Shown: positions 35,721-48,126, counted from the first letter of the stretch. The stretch: 60,000 nucleotides of DNA from Hydractinia symbiolongicarpus (GCF_029227915.1 NC_079875.1:10973001-11033000), one strand, 5' to 3'. The notes: generated from the letters alone by a model not told the origin. Made by a program: numbers and translations.

Positions 35721-36198
35721 TTAAAAAATAAGAACGACAAAATCTACGACATATCCAAATATATCTTTCAGCAAGCTTTCGCCAACGCCCAGGTTGGCAT
35801 GTTCACACTGCTTCTAAATTTTATTTTACAAGTTAGAGATAAAATACTAAACATAAAAGGATATAATAGGAAGAAAATAGAGCTATTATAATAATTCTAA
35901 AGGCATAGATTTTACCGTGTTATTTAAAATGGGACGGTCACGCTCAATTAATAAGCTCTCCATCAGAGTAAGTTTAAAATCTTTAGACTCTTCCGCAAGT
36001 ACTGAGAAGTTGTGAAACGATAACGTATTTTATCTCTAACTTATAAAATAAACGTATTTTAAAACGTAAACGTATTTTATCTCTAACTTGTAAAATAAAA
36101 TTTAGAAGCAGTGTGAACATGCCAACCTGGGCGTTGGCGAAAGCTTGCTGAAAGATATATTTGGATATGTCGTAGATTTTGTCGTTCTTATTTTTTAA
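35721..36198. repeat. Foldback: perfect 126-bp inverted repeat with ~226-bp loop
   Basis: 35721-35846 and 36073-36198 are exact reverse complements over 126 bp by direct comparison (left arm starts ttaaaaaataagaacgac; right arm ends gtcgttcttattttttaa). A partial extra copy of the inner arm end (attttatctctaactt) lies at 36028-36045. Both arms keep the same frame open in opposite directions (..AFANAQVGMFTLLL..), which follows from arm identity and is not evidence of coding. Confidence 0.92.
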
Positions 36199-38023
36199 AT
36201 ATTTGTTAGTTGCACTTAAAATTTTAACGAACTTAAAAATCACATTTCAGCATGATAGTTTAACGAACGGAAAATAAAAGCATTCCGGTAATAACGTTAG
36301 ACATTATTGTGGGAAACAGGACAATTTATCTGTTAGTGCTACATTCGGTATACAATGCTTGTCTCTCAAATATAGATGAGTTGCGTCACATAATGTTTTG
36401 ATTTTGCATCGAAAACAATAGACATGCGCACGCATATTCACAGAAAAATAATAAAATATTACAATATTCGAAGTCTGCTCTTCAACAGAAAAGATGATAG
36501 AAAAAAATTTCAATGCATTTTTAATCTTATATTCCTAAAAATCAACAAATTAGCGTAAATAGCCAATTAGGCCTATGAGGTGCTTTCTTTTTTGCCTATC
36601 TTGCGCGTAAATGGATGACACACACGACAAAATGGTTGCTACGGCTTAGCACCAGTACTATTCAATAACATGCCAAATAAAAGCGCAATTATCCATGGGC
36701 CTGGTTGGTACATAAAATAAGCCCATTATGTTTATATACATATATGGTGATTAGCCAACAAAATGTTTCTTAGAAGCGTGGTGGAAAATTTATTTAGTCC
36801 ACTAAGATAGTATTTGAAGAGAAAAGAGCCAGCTTTATATCTCCCATGCCCACCCGTTTAAGGTATTGGGATATATTCCGTGTTACCTTTTTAATTTCAC
36901 GCATTTTAAAACCCTTTGTTTTCAACTTCAGTAAAACAAATGAAAAAAAGAAGTTAACTTTATATCAATCTATTTTCCAGTACGCTTTTTGTAAAAATTA
37001 TAGGAAACTCGGGACGAAGTTGGTATTTAATTGCTAATAGCAGGAAATTGTCGCGCTAATTAATCTTAGGTAAAAGATCATTAAAAAATACTTTTTTAAA
37101 ATGTTGTGTACGTCGAAAAGAAGGTGAAAGCAATTTGCCGTATGTATGAATTTTTTCAGAAATATTTTTGTATGCAGTTATGTGTATATTTCATTTTTTA
37201 TTTTAAGAAGTTTATAAAAACTAACTTATAACGAACTTATAACAATAATTTAAGTTTAAAAGTGAGAAGGTTCAAATCTGTTTCTTTCTTATTATTTACT
37301 TTATCACCATGAAATCTTTTTATAAGAGTTTTTAATACAAAGAAAAAATAAGTTTAGTGGTGATCCGTTCGATTTTTACTAACTGATCAATCTCACATAA
37401 TGTGACTCTGGGTAAGAGAGGTAATTAAATGTTTGTCTCGTTTATCTCTAATCCGGTATGAAGATGTTTAAAGGGACTTTGCGTATGTAGACTTTCTTAA
37501 ATCCATGCTAGCATGATTTTTATTCGGTCATTAAGTGACTCACTAAACAAGAAAATAGACATTACGTTTTGTTATAATTGCAGGCGTAAAGATTTTAATC
37601 ATGATCTGAATAATTTAATTTAACAGAGCTCATGGTACCATGATAAAATACCTCCAATCGCTGTCCAAAAGTAAAGAATTAGATGTACTTTTATCTGAAA
37701 TATTAGGAAAAAGCAAAATGGTCTGGTGATAAACAAAACGTTTGGAATATTTTTGTCATCCTCCATTTGGATTTACAGAAATGTTACAGCTTTATATTAT
37801 AATATTGTTTTTAATTAGTTTCCATAATATAGATACAAAATATATACATATTATACAAGCTTCTTTAGTACGTACAATTTACATTCATACAATATCTCTA
37901 CATTCTATAACACTATTGCTGACGGTTTATAAGTTCTTAGAAAAAAACTGTTGCTGAGAATAGAATGTAGATAAAATTTAAACCCTTAGGTATATATAAT
38001 AATAATCGGTTCTTATTTTAAAA
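36199..38023. other. Intergenic, nothing recognised
   Basis: AT-rich. It should include the 3' UTR of the ankyrin/RING gene at its right end. Confidence 0.3.
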
Positions 38024-38848
38024 TTACACATCAGCCTTCGCTATCACTTCTTCAATGATACGATTCCTTATGTTAAGGTTTCGGACGTCTTTGCGACAAA
38101 ATGGACACGATTCCATTCTTTGCTTGCACTCTTGGCAGAATATATGGCCTTCTTCACACTGCAAAACAGGCATTCCTTTGCAGAAGCCATTTCTACATAT
38201 TGGACATTCGAAGGCGTATTTTCTTTCAGGGTTGTTTGTCGAAATAATCTGCGGAAAACTGGTCTTTACCATTTGAATATTATTAAAATTCTCGTCAAAT
38301 TCTTTTGCTGTTTTCGCTTTGTTCAAATTGCATTTCGATAAAGGCATTTTGACTGTTAGTAAATTAATTGCCTTTATAACATATTTTTCTACAGCCAGAT
38401 CATACGGTGTTTTACCAGCGTTGTTTCGGCATGTAGGACTTGCTCCATATTTTAACAGCAATGAAATGCTATCTGTCTTTATCGCCATATTCGAGCATTG
38501 CAAGATAGCTAAGTGGAGTGCTGTATTTCCATTCCGATCAGCTAAATCCATCCTGACGCTACCATCTTGGCACAATATTTCCACCAAGGCTTTCAATGAT
38601 ATGTTCCCTCTAGGTATGCATTTTTTGCCCTTAATGGCCAACATCAAGGGGCTTTGATGCAAATTGTTCACGTAGTTCAAGCATGCTCCATGAGCAATGA
38701 GTACGCTAATGATATCTTTGTGGCCTTCATGGCATGCAAGATGGAGATATGTGTTGCCATCACAATCTTGTTCATCAATAACACATGGTGAACTTAAGAA
38801 TTCTTTAACCACTTTTAATTTACCTTTCTTAATAGCTTGTCTCAACAT
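38024..38848 (-). CDS. Ankyrin-repeat protein with C-terminal C3HC4 RING finger, single exon
   Basis: 274 residues in one uninterrupted frame, from the first ATG (38848) to a stop at 38024. Ankyrin repeats fill residues 1-165. Consensus units are GNTYLHLACHEGHKDIISVL (31-50), a repeat with an insertion at about 64-105, GNTALHLAI (107-115) running into SLLLKYGA (129-136), and GKTPYDLAV (145-153). A linker (170-213) leads to a complete RING finger: C215, C218, C231, H235, C238, C241, C248, C251 (C-x2-C-x12-C-x3-H-x2-C-x2-C-x6-C-x2-C). The family logic is ankyrin-mediated substrate or partner binding with RING-mediated E2 recruitment, so an E3 ubiquitin ligase is likely by inference. No signal peptide or membrane segment. 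The intron-free structure, unlike the other genes here, suggests retrocopy origin or family expansion. A paralogue lies at 52653-53534. Confidence 0.85.
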   Translation of the reverse strand: MLRQAIKKGKLKVVKEFLSSPCVIDEQDCDGNTYLHLACHEGHKDIISVLIAHGACLNYVNNLHQSPLMLAIKGKKCIPRGNISLKALVEILCQDGSVRMDLADRNGNTALHLAILQCSNMAIKTDSISLLLKYGASPTCRNNAGKTPYDLAVEKYVIKAINLLTVKMPLSKCNLNKAKTAKEFDENFNNIQMVKTSFPQIISTNNPERKYAFECPICRNGFCKGMPVLQCEEGHIFCQECKQRMESCPFCRKDVRNLNIRNRIIEEVIAKADV

Positions 38849-39606
38849 TTTCGAAAGTATTTTTTCTGACTGACGAAATTTACCTTGGTGCTGATTTTAT
38901 ACAGTTTTTGAGAAGGGTAATTACAAGATAATAATTTCAGTTTTTGCAAGGGAATTTCTCAAATTGCATCATTTCAATAACGCTTAATTTCCCTCTTTTC
39001 TATTTGACATATTACACGATTCTAATTAATATGTCGTATATATCAATAGCTGTTTTCAAGAGGGCTGGACTAAGTGTTATTTGTTGTAACGATCTCCTGC
39101 TGCGCCAATAGGAAATTGGTACGAGTTGGATAGTTAACATAAAGCAACAAAAATTAAAAAGGACTTTAAAATAACGCTTTAAAAGAACTCCAAAATCAAT
39201 TTTTATATGAATAGAATTACCTCGTGTTGTGATAAGGAGTAACTCTCAGTTTTATTCTGTAATAGCGTTCTTGTTTTTCTGAAACGGAAGTTAATTCAAT
39301 TAACATGTAGTTAAAAAGTTCTGAGTGCAAAAACAAAAATGCTATTACAAATAAAACAGGGAGTGTTTTATAATTCCTAAAGCTTTTTTTTGTATTCTTT
39401 CCAATTCCACGGTGAGTGCAAAATTTTGTGAGTTGTTTTTTTATCGTAATGCAAGTATGATGTTGACATAACAAACGCGTTTTTGTTATTTTGTTATTTT
39501 GGTTTTCACTTTTAATAATTTCTTACCCCCGTCCCTGCTCTGAATGTGATTCTTTATAATTGTTGTTAATGATTCATATAGTAATTAATTCTAGCATTAA
39601 AACAAC
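38849..39606. other. Upstream region of the ankyrin/RING gene
   Basis: Noncoding and AT-rich. The promoter of the minus-strand gene should be here, but no clear core element was identified. Confidence 0.3.
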
Positions 39607-39912
39607 TTAAGGGGTGGTCTCCATTAGGTGAATTCTGGTCATCCGGACTCTAGCGATCCGAGTGGACAAGCAACTATTAATTTTTATATGCCATAGCGAA
39701 GTAAAGATTCTTCTGCAAAAAAATATTTTAGCACATTTTTTTTTAGCATAATATTTATTATTTTGATTCTGATTGGCTGTCAAAGATTTGTGTCGGCAAA
39801 AATCTCCAAGGATCGCTGATAAAGTTCAAATCCTTTGGCGATATACGCATGCTCACATCACAATCCTTAGAGTCCGAGCGGCTGAAATTCGCCTAACGAA
39901 GATCAGCCTTAA
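39607..39912. mobile_element. TTAA-flanked MITE (~300 bp), piggyBac-like target site
   Basis: TTAA at both edges (39607-39610, 39909-39912). The inverted ends are similar over about 45 bp: GGGGTGGTCTCCATTAGGTG on the left, and on the right the complement GGCTGATCTTCGTTAGGCGA, both continuing to CGGACTCTA. No coding capacity. The TTAA target duplication points to piggyBac-type mobilisation. Confidence 0.75.
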
Positions 39913-40860
39913 CGTATGTGCAACATTCCTCCGCCCTTGAAAGAACATAACATAAAAGAATCTGCAAAACATATGTAAGTTGTTTAAAAAAATTAAATAA
40001 ATAAATAAAATACAGCTAAGACTTTGTTGTTCCTCCAACAATACCTCTCACAAAGACACAAGAAAAAGCACAATAAGTATGTCATATATTTCTCAACAAG
40101 GAAATAAGAAAATGCTAAAGGGGAAAATGTTTATGCATTTTGCATGAAAATGTAAATCTCAACTTTCCCTTTTTAATGATAAGTGGTCACAGGTCTGCTT
40201 CTTCTTCGTCCTTCGTTAATTTGCGGTTTACAACACAATTAAATGATTAAAGCAAGCTACTGGTAATTCTAGGTGTTAGATAGAATTGTTTTATTTTATA
40301 CAAGTGTATTATATGAGCAAACCAATGAAGCATAATATTTTTAAGTGGCAAAAGGTAGAATTTAAAAAAAAAAAAACATGCAAAACGCGACAATTCTAAA
40401 CTTTAACTTCATTATTTGTAAACGAAAGCCTTTAAGGCTATATAGAGTTTAAAGTTTTATTATTTTTCGGTTAAAATTATCTCTCTTTTAATTGTTTCAC
40501 TCATGTTCTAAGTAAGACATTAATAACAGTTTCACACTTCACCGTATTATCATACTAGGTACTTTCTCTCCATTGCCAGCATTCGCCGCAGTAGTTGAAA
40601 TAACTTTAACTACCACAACAAATTGAAATTTATCAACCAATTAGATTTCGAAATACGTTTTCCAAATGAGTTTTAGAAGAAAAGTTGATGATAAAGAATA
40701 ACTTTGTGTACAATATTTAAGGTAAACAATGGATATCTTATTATTGAGTATAAAATTGAGTGTAATGAGAAAAGAAAAGTGCTCAAATGGAGTAAACTAA
40801 CAAACTGGTGGTATCAAACTAAATAGTGTCTCTTCATTTATGCAAGTTTAATTTTTTACG
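39913..40860. other. Noncoding sequence, nothing recognised
   Basis: AT-rich; short open frames only. Confidence 0.3.
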
Positions 40861-40869
40861 CTTATACGT

Positions 40870-41330
40870 TATCGGGGAAAAATAGTCGGAGAAAAGTAAC
40901 TAAATTTTTTGCAAGTAACTTAATTTTTCCTCGACCAAAATTTCTCCCGATTATTTTTTCCCCGACTAGTACTTTTACCCGATTTTTTATACCCGACTAA
41001 GAATTTACCCCGACCTTTTTCTGTTATCCTAAACCTTTTTTTTTATTGTTACCACCATCATAAATAGCAAGGAAGATTACAAAAAAGGATCGGGGACATA
41101 AAAAACAAAATGGAAACAAGAAGAAACAACATTTTACTTATTCTCGTAGTTGTTTTTGTATGAAAAACATACATAGACAAATAAAAAAAATTATTCAAAT
41201 TCCCTTGTGAGGTTATCTACATCAAAAATCAGTCGGGGAAAAGTAACTTTTTCAAAAATCAGTCGGGGAAAACTGACTTATTTAAAAGAATAAAGTGACT
41301 TAATTTTTCCCCGACTAAATTTCGGCAACT
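40870..41330. repeat. Dispersed/inverted AGTCGGGGAAAA-type repeat cluster
   Basis: The word (a)gtcggggaaaa(a)(t) occurs several times on each strand, with plus-strand copies at about 40873, 41230 and 41261 and complementary ttttccccgact copies at about 40960 and 41310. Together they form an irregular inverted-repeat cluster that may be a decayed MITE. Confidence 0.5.
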
Positions 41331-41439
41331 TTTTAGAACCCATAACTTGGTGAATCACAAGCTCGTTTGTACGGATAAGGTTCATAAGCCAAACCATCCA
41401 TTGAAACTATTATTATTCTGAATATTTATACAGAATAGT

Positions 41440-41660
41440 TACTTCAGTGTTGGAAACACTGTTATCAAAGTGGGTCCTGTGTTCGGAATGTATACATTAA
41501 GCATACACCGACAATACCTACCCGATTTCCCTCACATGGCATGGCTTGACCCGTAGCTGTAGTAAAGGCACTTGCTAAACATGCCCATGCTGTGGACCGA
41601 ACCACGGACCTTGTGATTACAAAGCGAACTCCATAACGACAATGCCACGCGCTACGTGAT
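41440..41660 (-). repeat. tRNA-derived SINE, minus strand
   Basis: On the minus strand the order is: a degraded A-box region (gtggcattgtcgttatggag), B-box-like GTGGTTCGGTCC, then over 150 bp of non-tRNA body. Old and diverged. Confidence 0.5.
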
Positions 41661-41664
41661 AACT

Positions 41665-41935
41665 TAAATGTTCACCTATATGTTCACCTATATGTTCACC
41701 TATATGTTCACCTATATGTTCACCTATATGTGCACCTATATGTTCACCTATATGTTCACCTATATGTTCACCTATATGTTCACCTATATGTTCACCTATA
41801 TGTTCACCTATATGTTCACCTATATGTTCACCTATATGTTCACCTATATGTTCACCTATATGTTCACCTATATGTTCACCTATATGTTCATCTATATGTC
41901 CACCTATATGTTCTTCTATATGTTCATCTATACGT
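41665..41935. repeat. 12-bp minisatellite (TATATGTTCACC)n, ~22 units
   Basis: Near-perfect head-to-tail 12-mers. Variant units (tgcacc, tcatc, tccacc, tcttc) cluster at the right end. As 12 is a multiple of three, several frames stay open on both strands (YMFT, IGEH repeats); these are not genes. Confidence 0.97.
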
Positions 41936-42099
41936 ACCCACAAATATCGCTTATCTTCTGAGATTCACTGTTAAAAATACTTTCAAATTGTATACGTCTA
42001 ACAATTAAATATGGATAAATCTTTCATATGTAGCTTTGATGTCCGCTTGATGAATAAAAGAGCCGTGTCCTGTTGATTTAAAAAAACGGGTCAAATTTT

Positions 42100-42890
42100 T
42101 TTTGGAAATGGCTATAAAATAAACCAATTTTATCTTCAATGGCAAAGTGTATAACCAAATTGATGGCGTTGCGATGGGCTCACTCTTTCATCCTAATATT
42201 TTTTTTCCAGGAAAGAATCCCATCTAGTGATTACACTTTTCCTTGATGTAAAGAAAATGAAATTGGCCGATAGACTTTAAACTATAAAAACATTCACACC
42301 AGCTCATACACAAATTGGTGTAGTTTCACTCCTAACGCTTTTGTTTTTTATTACATAGATCGTTGTTTAATATTGATTGCGATGTAATCAAGCATTATTT
42401 GCTAAAAAAACAATGCCCAGACAACTTGGGGAATGCTATAATTTTACCAAGAAAAAAAACCAAGAAAACTTAGCAAAACATTTGGCTGTTGAAACAGCAG
42501 CGAAACTGCAAATCCTGATGGTGTTACCTCACCATGGTAATTTTACCTTATAATGGTAAATTGTTCGTAAAAAGTGGAGTTGTTGGTTTTTAAATTTTTA
42601 TCAACAAGTGGATGTCAAAGTCATTTTTTGAACGATCTGTCATGTTATTTGTAGTGCACGTGCATTGTACGAACTGCTCGTCAACATGCGTTGGAAAAAC
42701 AAAGAGACATTTGGAAAAACGTTTCAGGAAAACCTATACGCATTTGTTTGCCAATTCGAAAACGTTAGCGTTGTGGCAACAAGGCAAGAGCGAGAGAAAA
42801 CTGCTTATAAAAGAATCTCTTAATGTAAAACATTTACGACCTGTGCTACGCAACAATGTAGCATCATACTCTATAGAGCTTTTCTAGTTG
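42100..42890 (+). pseudogene. Decayed Penelope-like retroelement (RT and GIY-YIG remnants)
   Basis: At 42126-42185 the frame reads NFIFNGKVYNQIDGVAMGS, the reverse-transcriptase motif usually written Y.Q.DGVAMGSPLGP, here followed by LFHPN instead of PLGP. At 42612-42884 an open stretch reads CTNCSSTCVGKTKRHLEKRF and ends NNVASYSIELF. This is the GIY-YIG endonuclease region with an upstream Cys-x2-Cys, where Tyr of YVGKT is replaced by Cys. RT followed by GIY-YIG is the domain order of Penelope-like elements. Frameshifts and stops between the two parts and the loss of the rest of the RT show it is dead. Confidence 0.75.
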
Positions 42891-43361
42891 ACTATAATGT
42901 ATAAAATAATGTGATGTAATCATTTCTAGTGAACATAGGTTTCTTCAGAGAATTCCTACATTTCCTACATTGAATGACGACTTTTTACATCTTATTGAAA
43001 GAATAATATATTAAATAATGAGAAAACGGGTTTTCCTTTCCGGGTATATTTGATAAAAATTAAAAATGCAGCTAACTAGCTATTTAAATTGTATTGTAAA
43101 ACATTAGCCACATCATTTAAACATCAGTTGAAATTAGATGCCGGTAACAATTAACTTTCGCACATCACGGTTTCTCCACAACATTTTGACAAAAGTTACT
43201 TGACAACCACCTCCTTTACATCATAGATTATCAATTATCAATTGTCTTACCTAGCTAAGCATTTTAAAAAATTTCTTCAGATTTGCGCAGGCTGCAGGCT
43301 AGCTTGCTAGATATTAATAACTGTAATCTGAGACGAGACTTAACCATATAAATCAACACCT
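42891..43361. other. Noncoding sequence, nothing recognised
   Basis: AT-rich flank between the Penelope remnant and the next MITE. Confidence 0.3.
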
Positions 43362-44111
43362 TTAACCCTATTCGGTCCGGGGGGGGGATTCCGCCCCCCC
43401 TGACGTTTTTTTTCTAATAACTCCTGATTGCTTTCTTATATGGCTGTGATACTTACTGAGTTTCAACATTTATCTATTAGACACCTGCGTGCTAAATCTT
43501 TAGGTCCCATACCTTTCAGAGGCTTTGATATTGGCCATTACCCGAAACTACCCTTAAAATCTCTATGAAATCCTTATAATGGGGAAAATATAATAACTCC
43601 TGTTAGGATTATCCTAAGAACTTGAAACTTGCAACACAACTTTGTTTCATCAAAAAGAATCTTTTTGAATAATTTTGACACATGACTAATCCGATTTCCC
43701 GATTTTGTCGGATTTTACCCGAAAATCAGAAAAAAACGGATTTTCGGGCAATTTTTGGCAATTTTTTATTCGATCCATGTAAAAACCGGAAGATATGTTA
43801 AAAAAAATTTATTTAGCTTTCAGAAACTTCAAACAGAATGTCAAAATTCGCTCTAGAACAAAAGTAATATTATTTTAAGCAGATAGTGGCATTTTTAACA
43901 ATTTTCAAGCTTCTGATGACGTCACAGAAAATGTGTTGACGCAAGCAAAAATTTATTGCTGCCATCTTGTTCCTTTTATGACGTACTATAAGTGTGCCAA
44001 GTTTGATTCAATTTGAACAATCCTATGAAAAGTTATTGAGGGGGGGCGGAATCCGCCCCCCCCCCCCCTGGTCATAGTATGTTCGAAAAACCCCGGACCG
44101 AATAGGGTTAA
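43362..44111 (+). mobile_element. TTAA-flanked inverted-repeat element, family member 1 (~750 bp)
   Basis: TTAA borders at 43362-43365 and 44108-44111. The inverted ends are CCCTATTCGGTCCGGGG and its complement; CCC at the terminus and a TTAA target are piggyBac traits. Next to each end is a G8/C7-type homopolymer pair around ggcggaatccgcc, able to form a hairpin. The interior carries landmark words reused in the other copies: aatataataactcctgttag, atgacgtactataagtgtgc and tgacgtca. No transposase. Confidence 0.85.
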
Positions 44112-45500
44112 ACACAGCTTTTTTTCTGATGTATTAATTGACAGCTATAGTTTATAAAGCAATAGTTAGGTTTAGTACTTATTTCAAATCCTGCTAAATA
44201 ATATAAAAGCTACCGCTTTACCAAAGACATGCAATCTGCATACAATCAGAGAACCACGTTCAATTACTGAACTTTCAAGCCTATATCCGAGTTAAACCAA
44301 GTCAGGGAATTTTTGTAAAAGTACACTATAAGCCATAACACGCATTACCTTATGTGTAACTAAGAACAATTGTGATGTATAAATGGAATATAATTGGCTT
44401 TACATCTCAGTGAATACCAATTCTAAATGAGCAACAAGCCTCATCATTAGGGGGACGATAGAAACTAAAAAAGGGGGAAATTATTCGACATTATTTCGTA
44501 GAACTAAAAAAATTCCCAATGGCATACAACTATGTTTCCCTTTTTTTGCTAAATGGTAAACAAATGACTCATCAGTCGATAATTTTGGCACGCAACCCAA
44601 TAATAAGCTGACTATTTTAATTATATGTTATTAAAACTAATATGCAATTAAACCATGTGACTGAAATACTTCCGTGATTTTTTATAATGTTTGCTAATTA
44701 AAATTTCGGATTACATCCGAGATGTTATTAAAACGGGCGGTCTTTTTTTTCTTCTTCTTCGGCCGATTTTTAACCGATTGCCGTAACGTTACGACTTTTA
44801 AAGTCCGACCTGGCCCCGCGTCCTAGCTTTTCCGTACCTATATTAGTATTCATAAAATTGGGAAAGAATGAAGACTGAGTTACGAATTTAATCACAAATA
44901 TTGTTATAGACTGGTGTTTTAATATTATTTAATTTGCAATGCTAGATACTCCTTTAAATTTTTATTTCCAGTTATGTTTTTAACGAGGCGGATTTTGTTC
45001 AACTAAAGCAAGGCCTAGGGGTTAAGGTACGAGTCGTTTCTTTTGAGTGACCAAGTTCGCCATATTAATTATATTCCAGCTTGTTCACCAATCTGTAAAG
45101 CAAAGCAAAGTGTTTTGAAGTTAAGAGAAATATTTGGTTGGATTAGTATAGTTATTTAACTGCCTAAACTTCAGTTCTATCACCGTTTAAGATATTCTCA
45201 TCATTGGGTCTATGTTTTCACATGTTAAAATGAAAATATCATCACGTTTTTTAGCCATACATAAATCTAAAACAAAGCAATTTTAAGATTTCAGCTACAA
45301 ACGTAGGTTTCAAGGCAGCATCCTGCTGAAACCTAGCTTTATTTATTCTTATAATTTTGAAGCTTGGTATATTATTATTTATTTTTATGCTGGGGTTGCA
45401 GCTCTTAAGCTACCTCTGGCTGTAAAGTAGAAGGTCGCCAAATGCAGTTATGCTAGCTACAACAAAATTCTTAATTAATATTTGTTATGACAAATGCAGT
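44112..45500. other. Noncoding sequence, nothing recognised
   Basis: AT-rich; no supported exon or RNA gene. Confidence 0.3.
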
Positions 45501-45508
45501 TAGTAGGT

Positions 45509-46080
45509 AACGACAGGCTGTTTCCCGTGTTTTTATTTAAACCGAAGCTGCTATAAAGATTTTTTGGAAAAGGGTATTACGCCTATACACTTGTGCAACA
45601 CCATTTACCTGTACTAAACGCTCAGTCCAATATTAACGACAGGCTGTTTCCTGTGTTTCTGAAGTTGCGATAAAGTTTTTTAAAAAAGCGTATTACACCT
45701 ATATGGATGAGCAATATTGTTTGTCTGTACTAAGCACTTAGACAAGAGTAATATATATTTTTGAACTTTCAGCGGGAACATTCTCCAAAAAATAAAGAAA
45801 GACTGGTCAACTGTTTTTGCTATGACATGGTAGCAAGGAGTCGTAAACTGTGTTTTTATTTCAGCTGAAGTTGTGAAAAGTTATTTTTTGAAAAGTACAT
45901 CACACCGAAAACACCATAATGTTGTGCGCCTATTTTTTGAAAAATGTATTACACTGGAAACACCATAATGTTCTGCGCCTTGGTCAATTTACAACATACT
46001 ATACTAAAGCGCCCGTCCTAAATGTGCGGTACAGTTTACGGTTTTTATTAATTGCTCTTCCGTGCGTTGAACGCCTGGTA
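45509..46080. repeat. Degenerate ~125-bp tandem array
   Basis: Units at 45509 and 45634 share aacgacaggctgtttcc, a (g)aagttg/ctgctataaag segment, a (g)(g)gtattac(g/a)cctata segment and a tgtactaa(a/g)c(g/a)ct end. Related, more diverged units with a short internal duplication (acaccataatgtt.tgcgcc, twice) continue at about 45843-46050. Confidence 0.65.
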
Positions 46081-46089
46081 ACACAGTTG

Positions 46090-48126
46090 CTTATGGCTTA
46101 ACCTGGTGTTTCGATGGCGGTCCCTGACTAGTCTAAATATTAATGCCATGGAATCACATTTTGGATTTAGTCTATTTTGTTAATTCTAAACCGATGAACG
46201 TAGTCATAACCTTTTTGTTACTTTCACCAACTTCTATTTACTTTTTTGTTTTTAAAATTTGTAGGATCCAACTTTATGGTCAAATCTTAGATATCTTAAA
46301 TAACATTTTTAGTCATGTTGCAGGTATAATAAGACATTTCAGAAATATCGCTACACCACAAACAATAATATTTAGTAAGTTGATATGCTAAAACGTCTTC
46401 CTTTCTTTCTTACGAATGTTAAGTTTAGCACAGTATTGTTAAGTATTAATTTTCACAAATTACTTTTTTGTACATTCAGGGAGACCTTAATTCTGCTATA
46501 ATTGAAAAACTTTAAAGTTCTACGATAAGTTGCGTCACGGTAATGTATTGTCGAGAAAACATATTTCATAGAGAAGGGGGTGACCAACAAAAAAAGGTGT
46601 ACGTGGAGTTATACACTAGAAATGTTTAAAGATATACTAATAACATTGAAATAATTTCAAAACCAGGTCGAAATAAATCAAAAATTAAAACCTTAAAAAT
46701 CCAAGCAATTTGTTTGGTTGTCAACTGGCAAATAACGTGTTAATAGGATTGGATCCTACTCTTTCGCCTGGTCGCTGCGACCAGAAGAAATGTTCCCACA
46801 AGCATCTGATTCTGAAGTCTGATTTACTTGCATTTTAACTTATTTAACTTATGACTCTCGCTTTGCCCGCTAACTGTAACACATTTGTTTGCTCTAGCCT
46901 GTATCTCACGCACTGCATGAAACAATTTGCGAGATAATACCATGGGATAATAACTGTCTATTTGAAATGACAGAACAAGATTGTAGAAGTTCTATAGAAA
47001 ACAGGCTACTGGCAACCTCGAACGGTATATATACGAAACAAAATTGCACACGAAAAAGAATCCGAAAAATAAATTGTTTTTAATACTATTTAATTATATT
47101 CTAATTGAAAATAATATTATTAAAACTGTTTTTTCTTCTGATCAACTTCACCTGTGTATTTTTAGCTCTTTTGTTGCTTTGCTTTTTCTCGAGATTTGAG
47201 TTGGAAAGCCCCCATAGCTACCTTTTCTGAAGGAAGATTGAAGTACAATTATAACGCGCCGAGCTGTATTTTATGTTTTTGATTCTGAGATTTTAGAATA
47301 CAAAATTATCGCTCACAGTAAACAAAGTTGCGTGACTTTATTAATTATTGTTTTAATATATCATATCCTTATTGCTTGTCCCATTTATATTGCCTATATA
47401 TATCAGTATACGTATGTATGTCACGCAATGTGCTAACCGCAGTAGCGAGATACACAAATGTGGTAAATAAAAAGTGAACGAACACGTGAATTCATCCACG
47501 TGCCACCGACTATTCATATTGTTGCAAATATACCAATAATGCTAGTATGCATATCTTTTTTTACCCAACCCAGGCTAAGGGTGATTGATATTATACACAC
47601 TCAACTTTTATATGCTGCCTGCTCAAGCCTTTGGTCGCATACCTCCCAAATCCTAAAACATTGCCTCCTACTTGAAACCGTTAAATTTCCATGAAATCTT
47701 TATAATTAGTAAATTCTGACAATCAACGTAAGCTTGCGAAAAAAGATACGCAATTGTATGCATTAAATAGTTGGTATTACTTCGTACACATGAAACAACA
47801 TATATGACAATATGATTTATAGTTTGGAAAGTTAGCTTTAAATATCATCCCTCAAAAGCATTGGAAGCTTCACTATATGAAAATGTTTTCTTTTTCTTTT
47901 AGATTGCGTACAATGGGAGTGAGTGATGTAATCTTCCATTGCGTGTAATAAAGAGAAGAAAACAAAAGCGTTGTTATTGTTTTGTATAAAAATTGGAAAT
48001 ATTTTTTAAATCTTGATCAAGTTAAACTAACCATAACAGGCTGGAAGTCAGTGACTAAAATGATAGCATTGAAATTTATGTCACTTTTGCAACGAAAACA
48101 AAACCACAATGTAAAAGAAAGAATTA
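46090..48126. other. Noncoding sequence with a small TTAA-family fragment
   Basis: No gene recognised. 47620-47705 (ggtcgcatacctcccaaatc, later ttccatgaaatctttataa) resembles the interior of the TTAA family at 43.5 kb and is probably an old fragment. Confidence 0.35.

Noticed and set aside
35697-36243. Two frames sharing AFANAQVGMFTLLL on opposite strands
   Set aside because: The shared peptide results from the perfect inverted repeat; no known protein was recognised.
38055-38657. Plus-strand frames over the ankyrin/RING gene
   Set aside because: They are shadows of the minus-strand gene, which has complete ankyrin and RING motifs.
41617-41961. Long open frames encoding IGEH or YMFT repeats on both strands
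   Set aside because: They are by-products of the 12-bp minisatellite, whose unit length is a multiple of three, so stop-free frames are expected.
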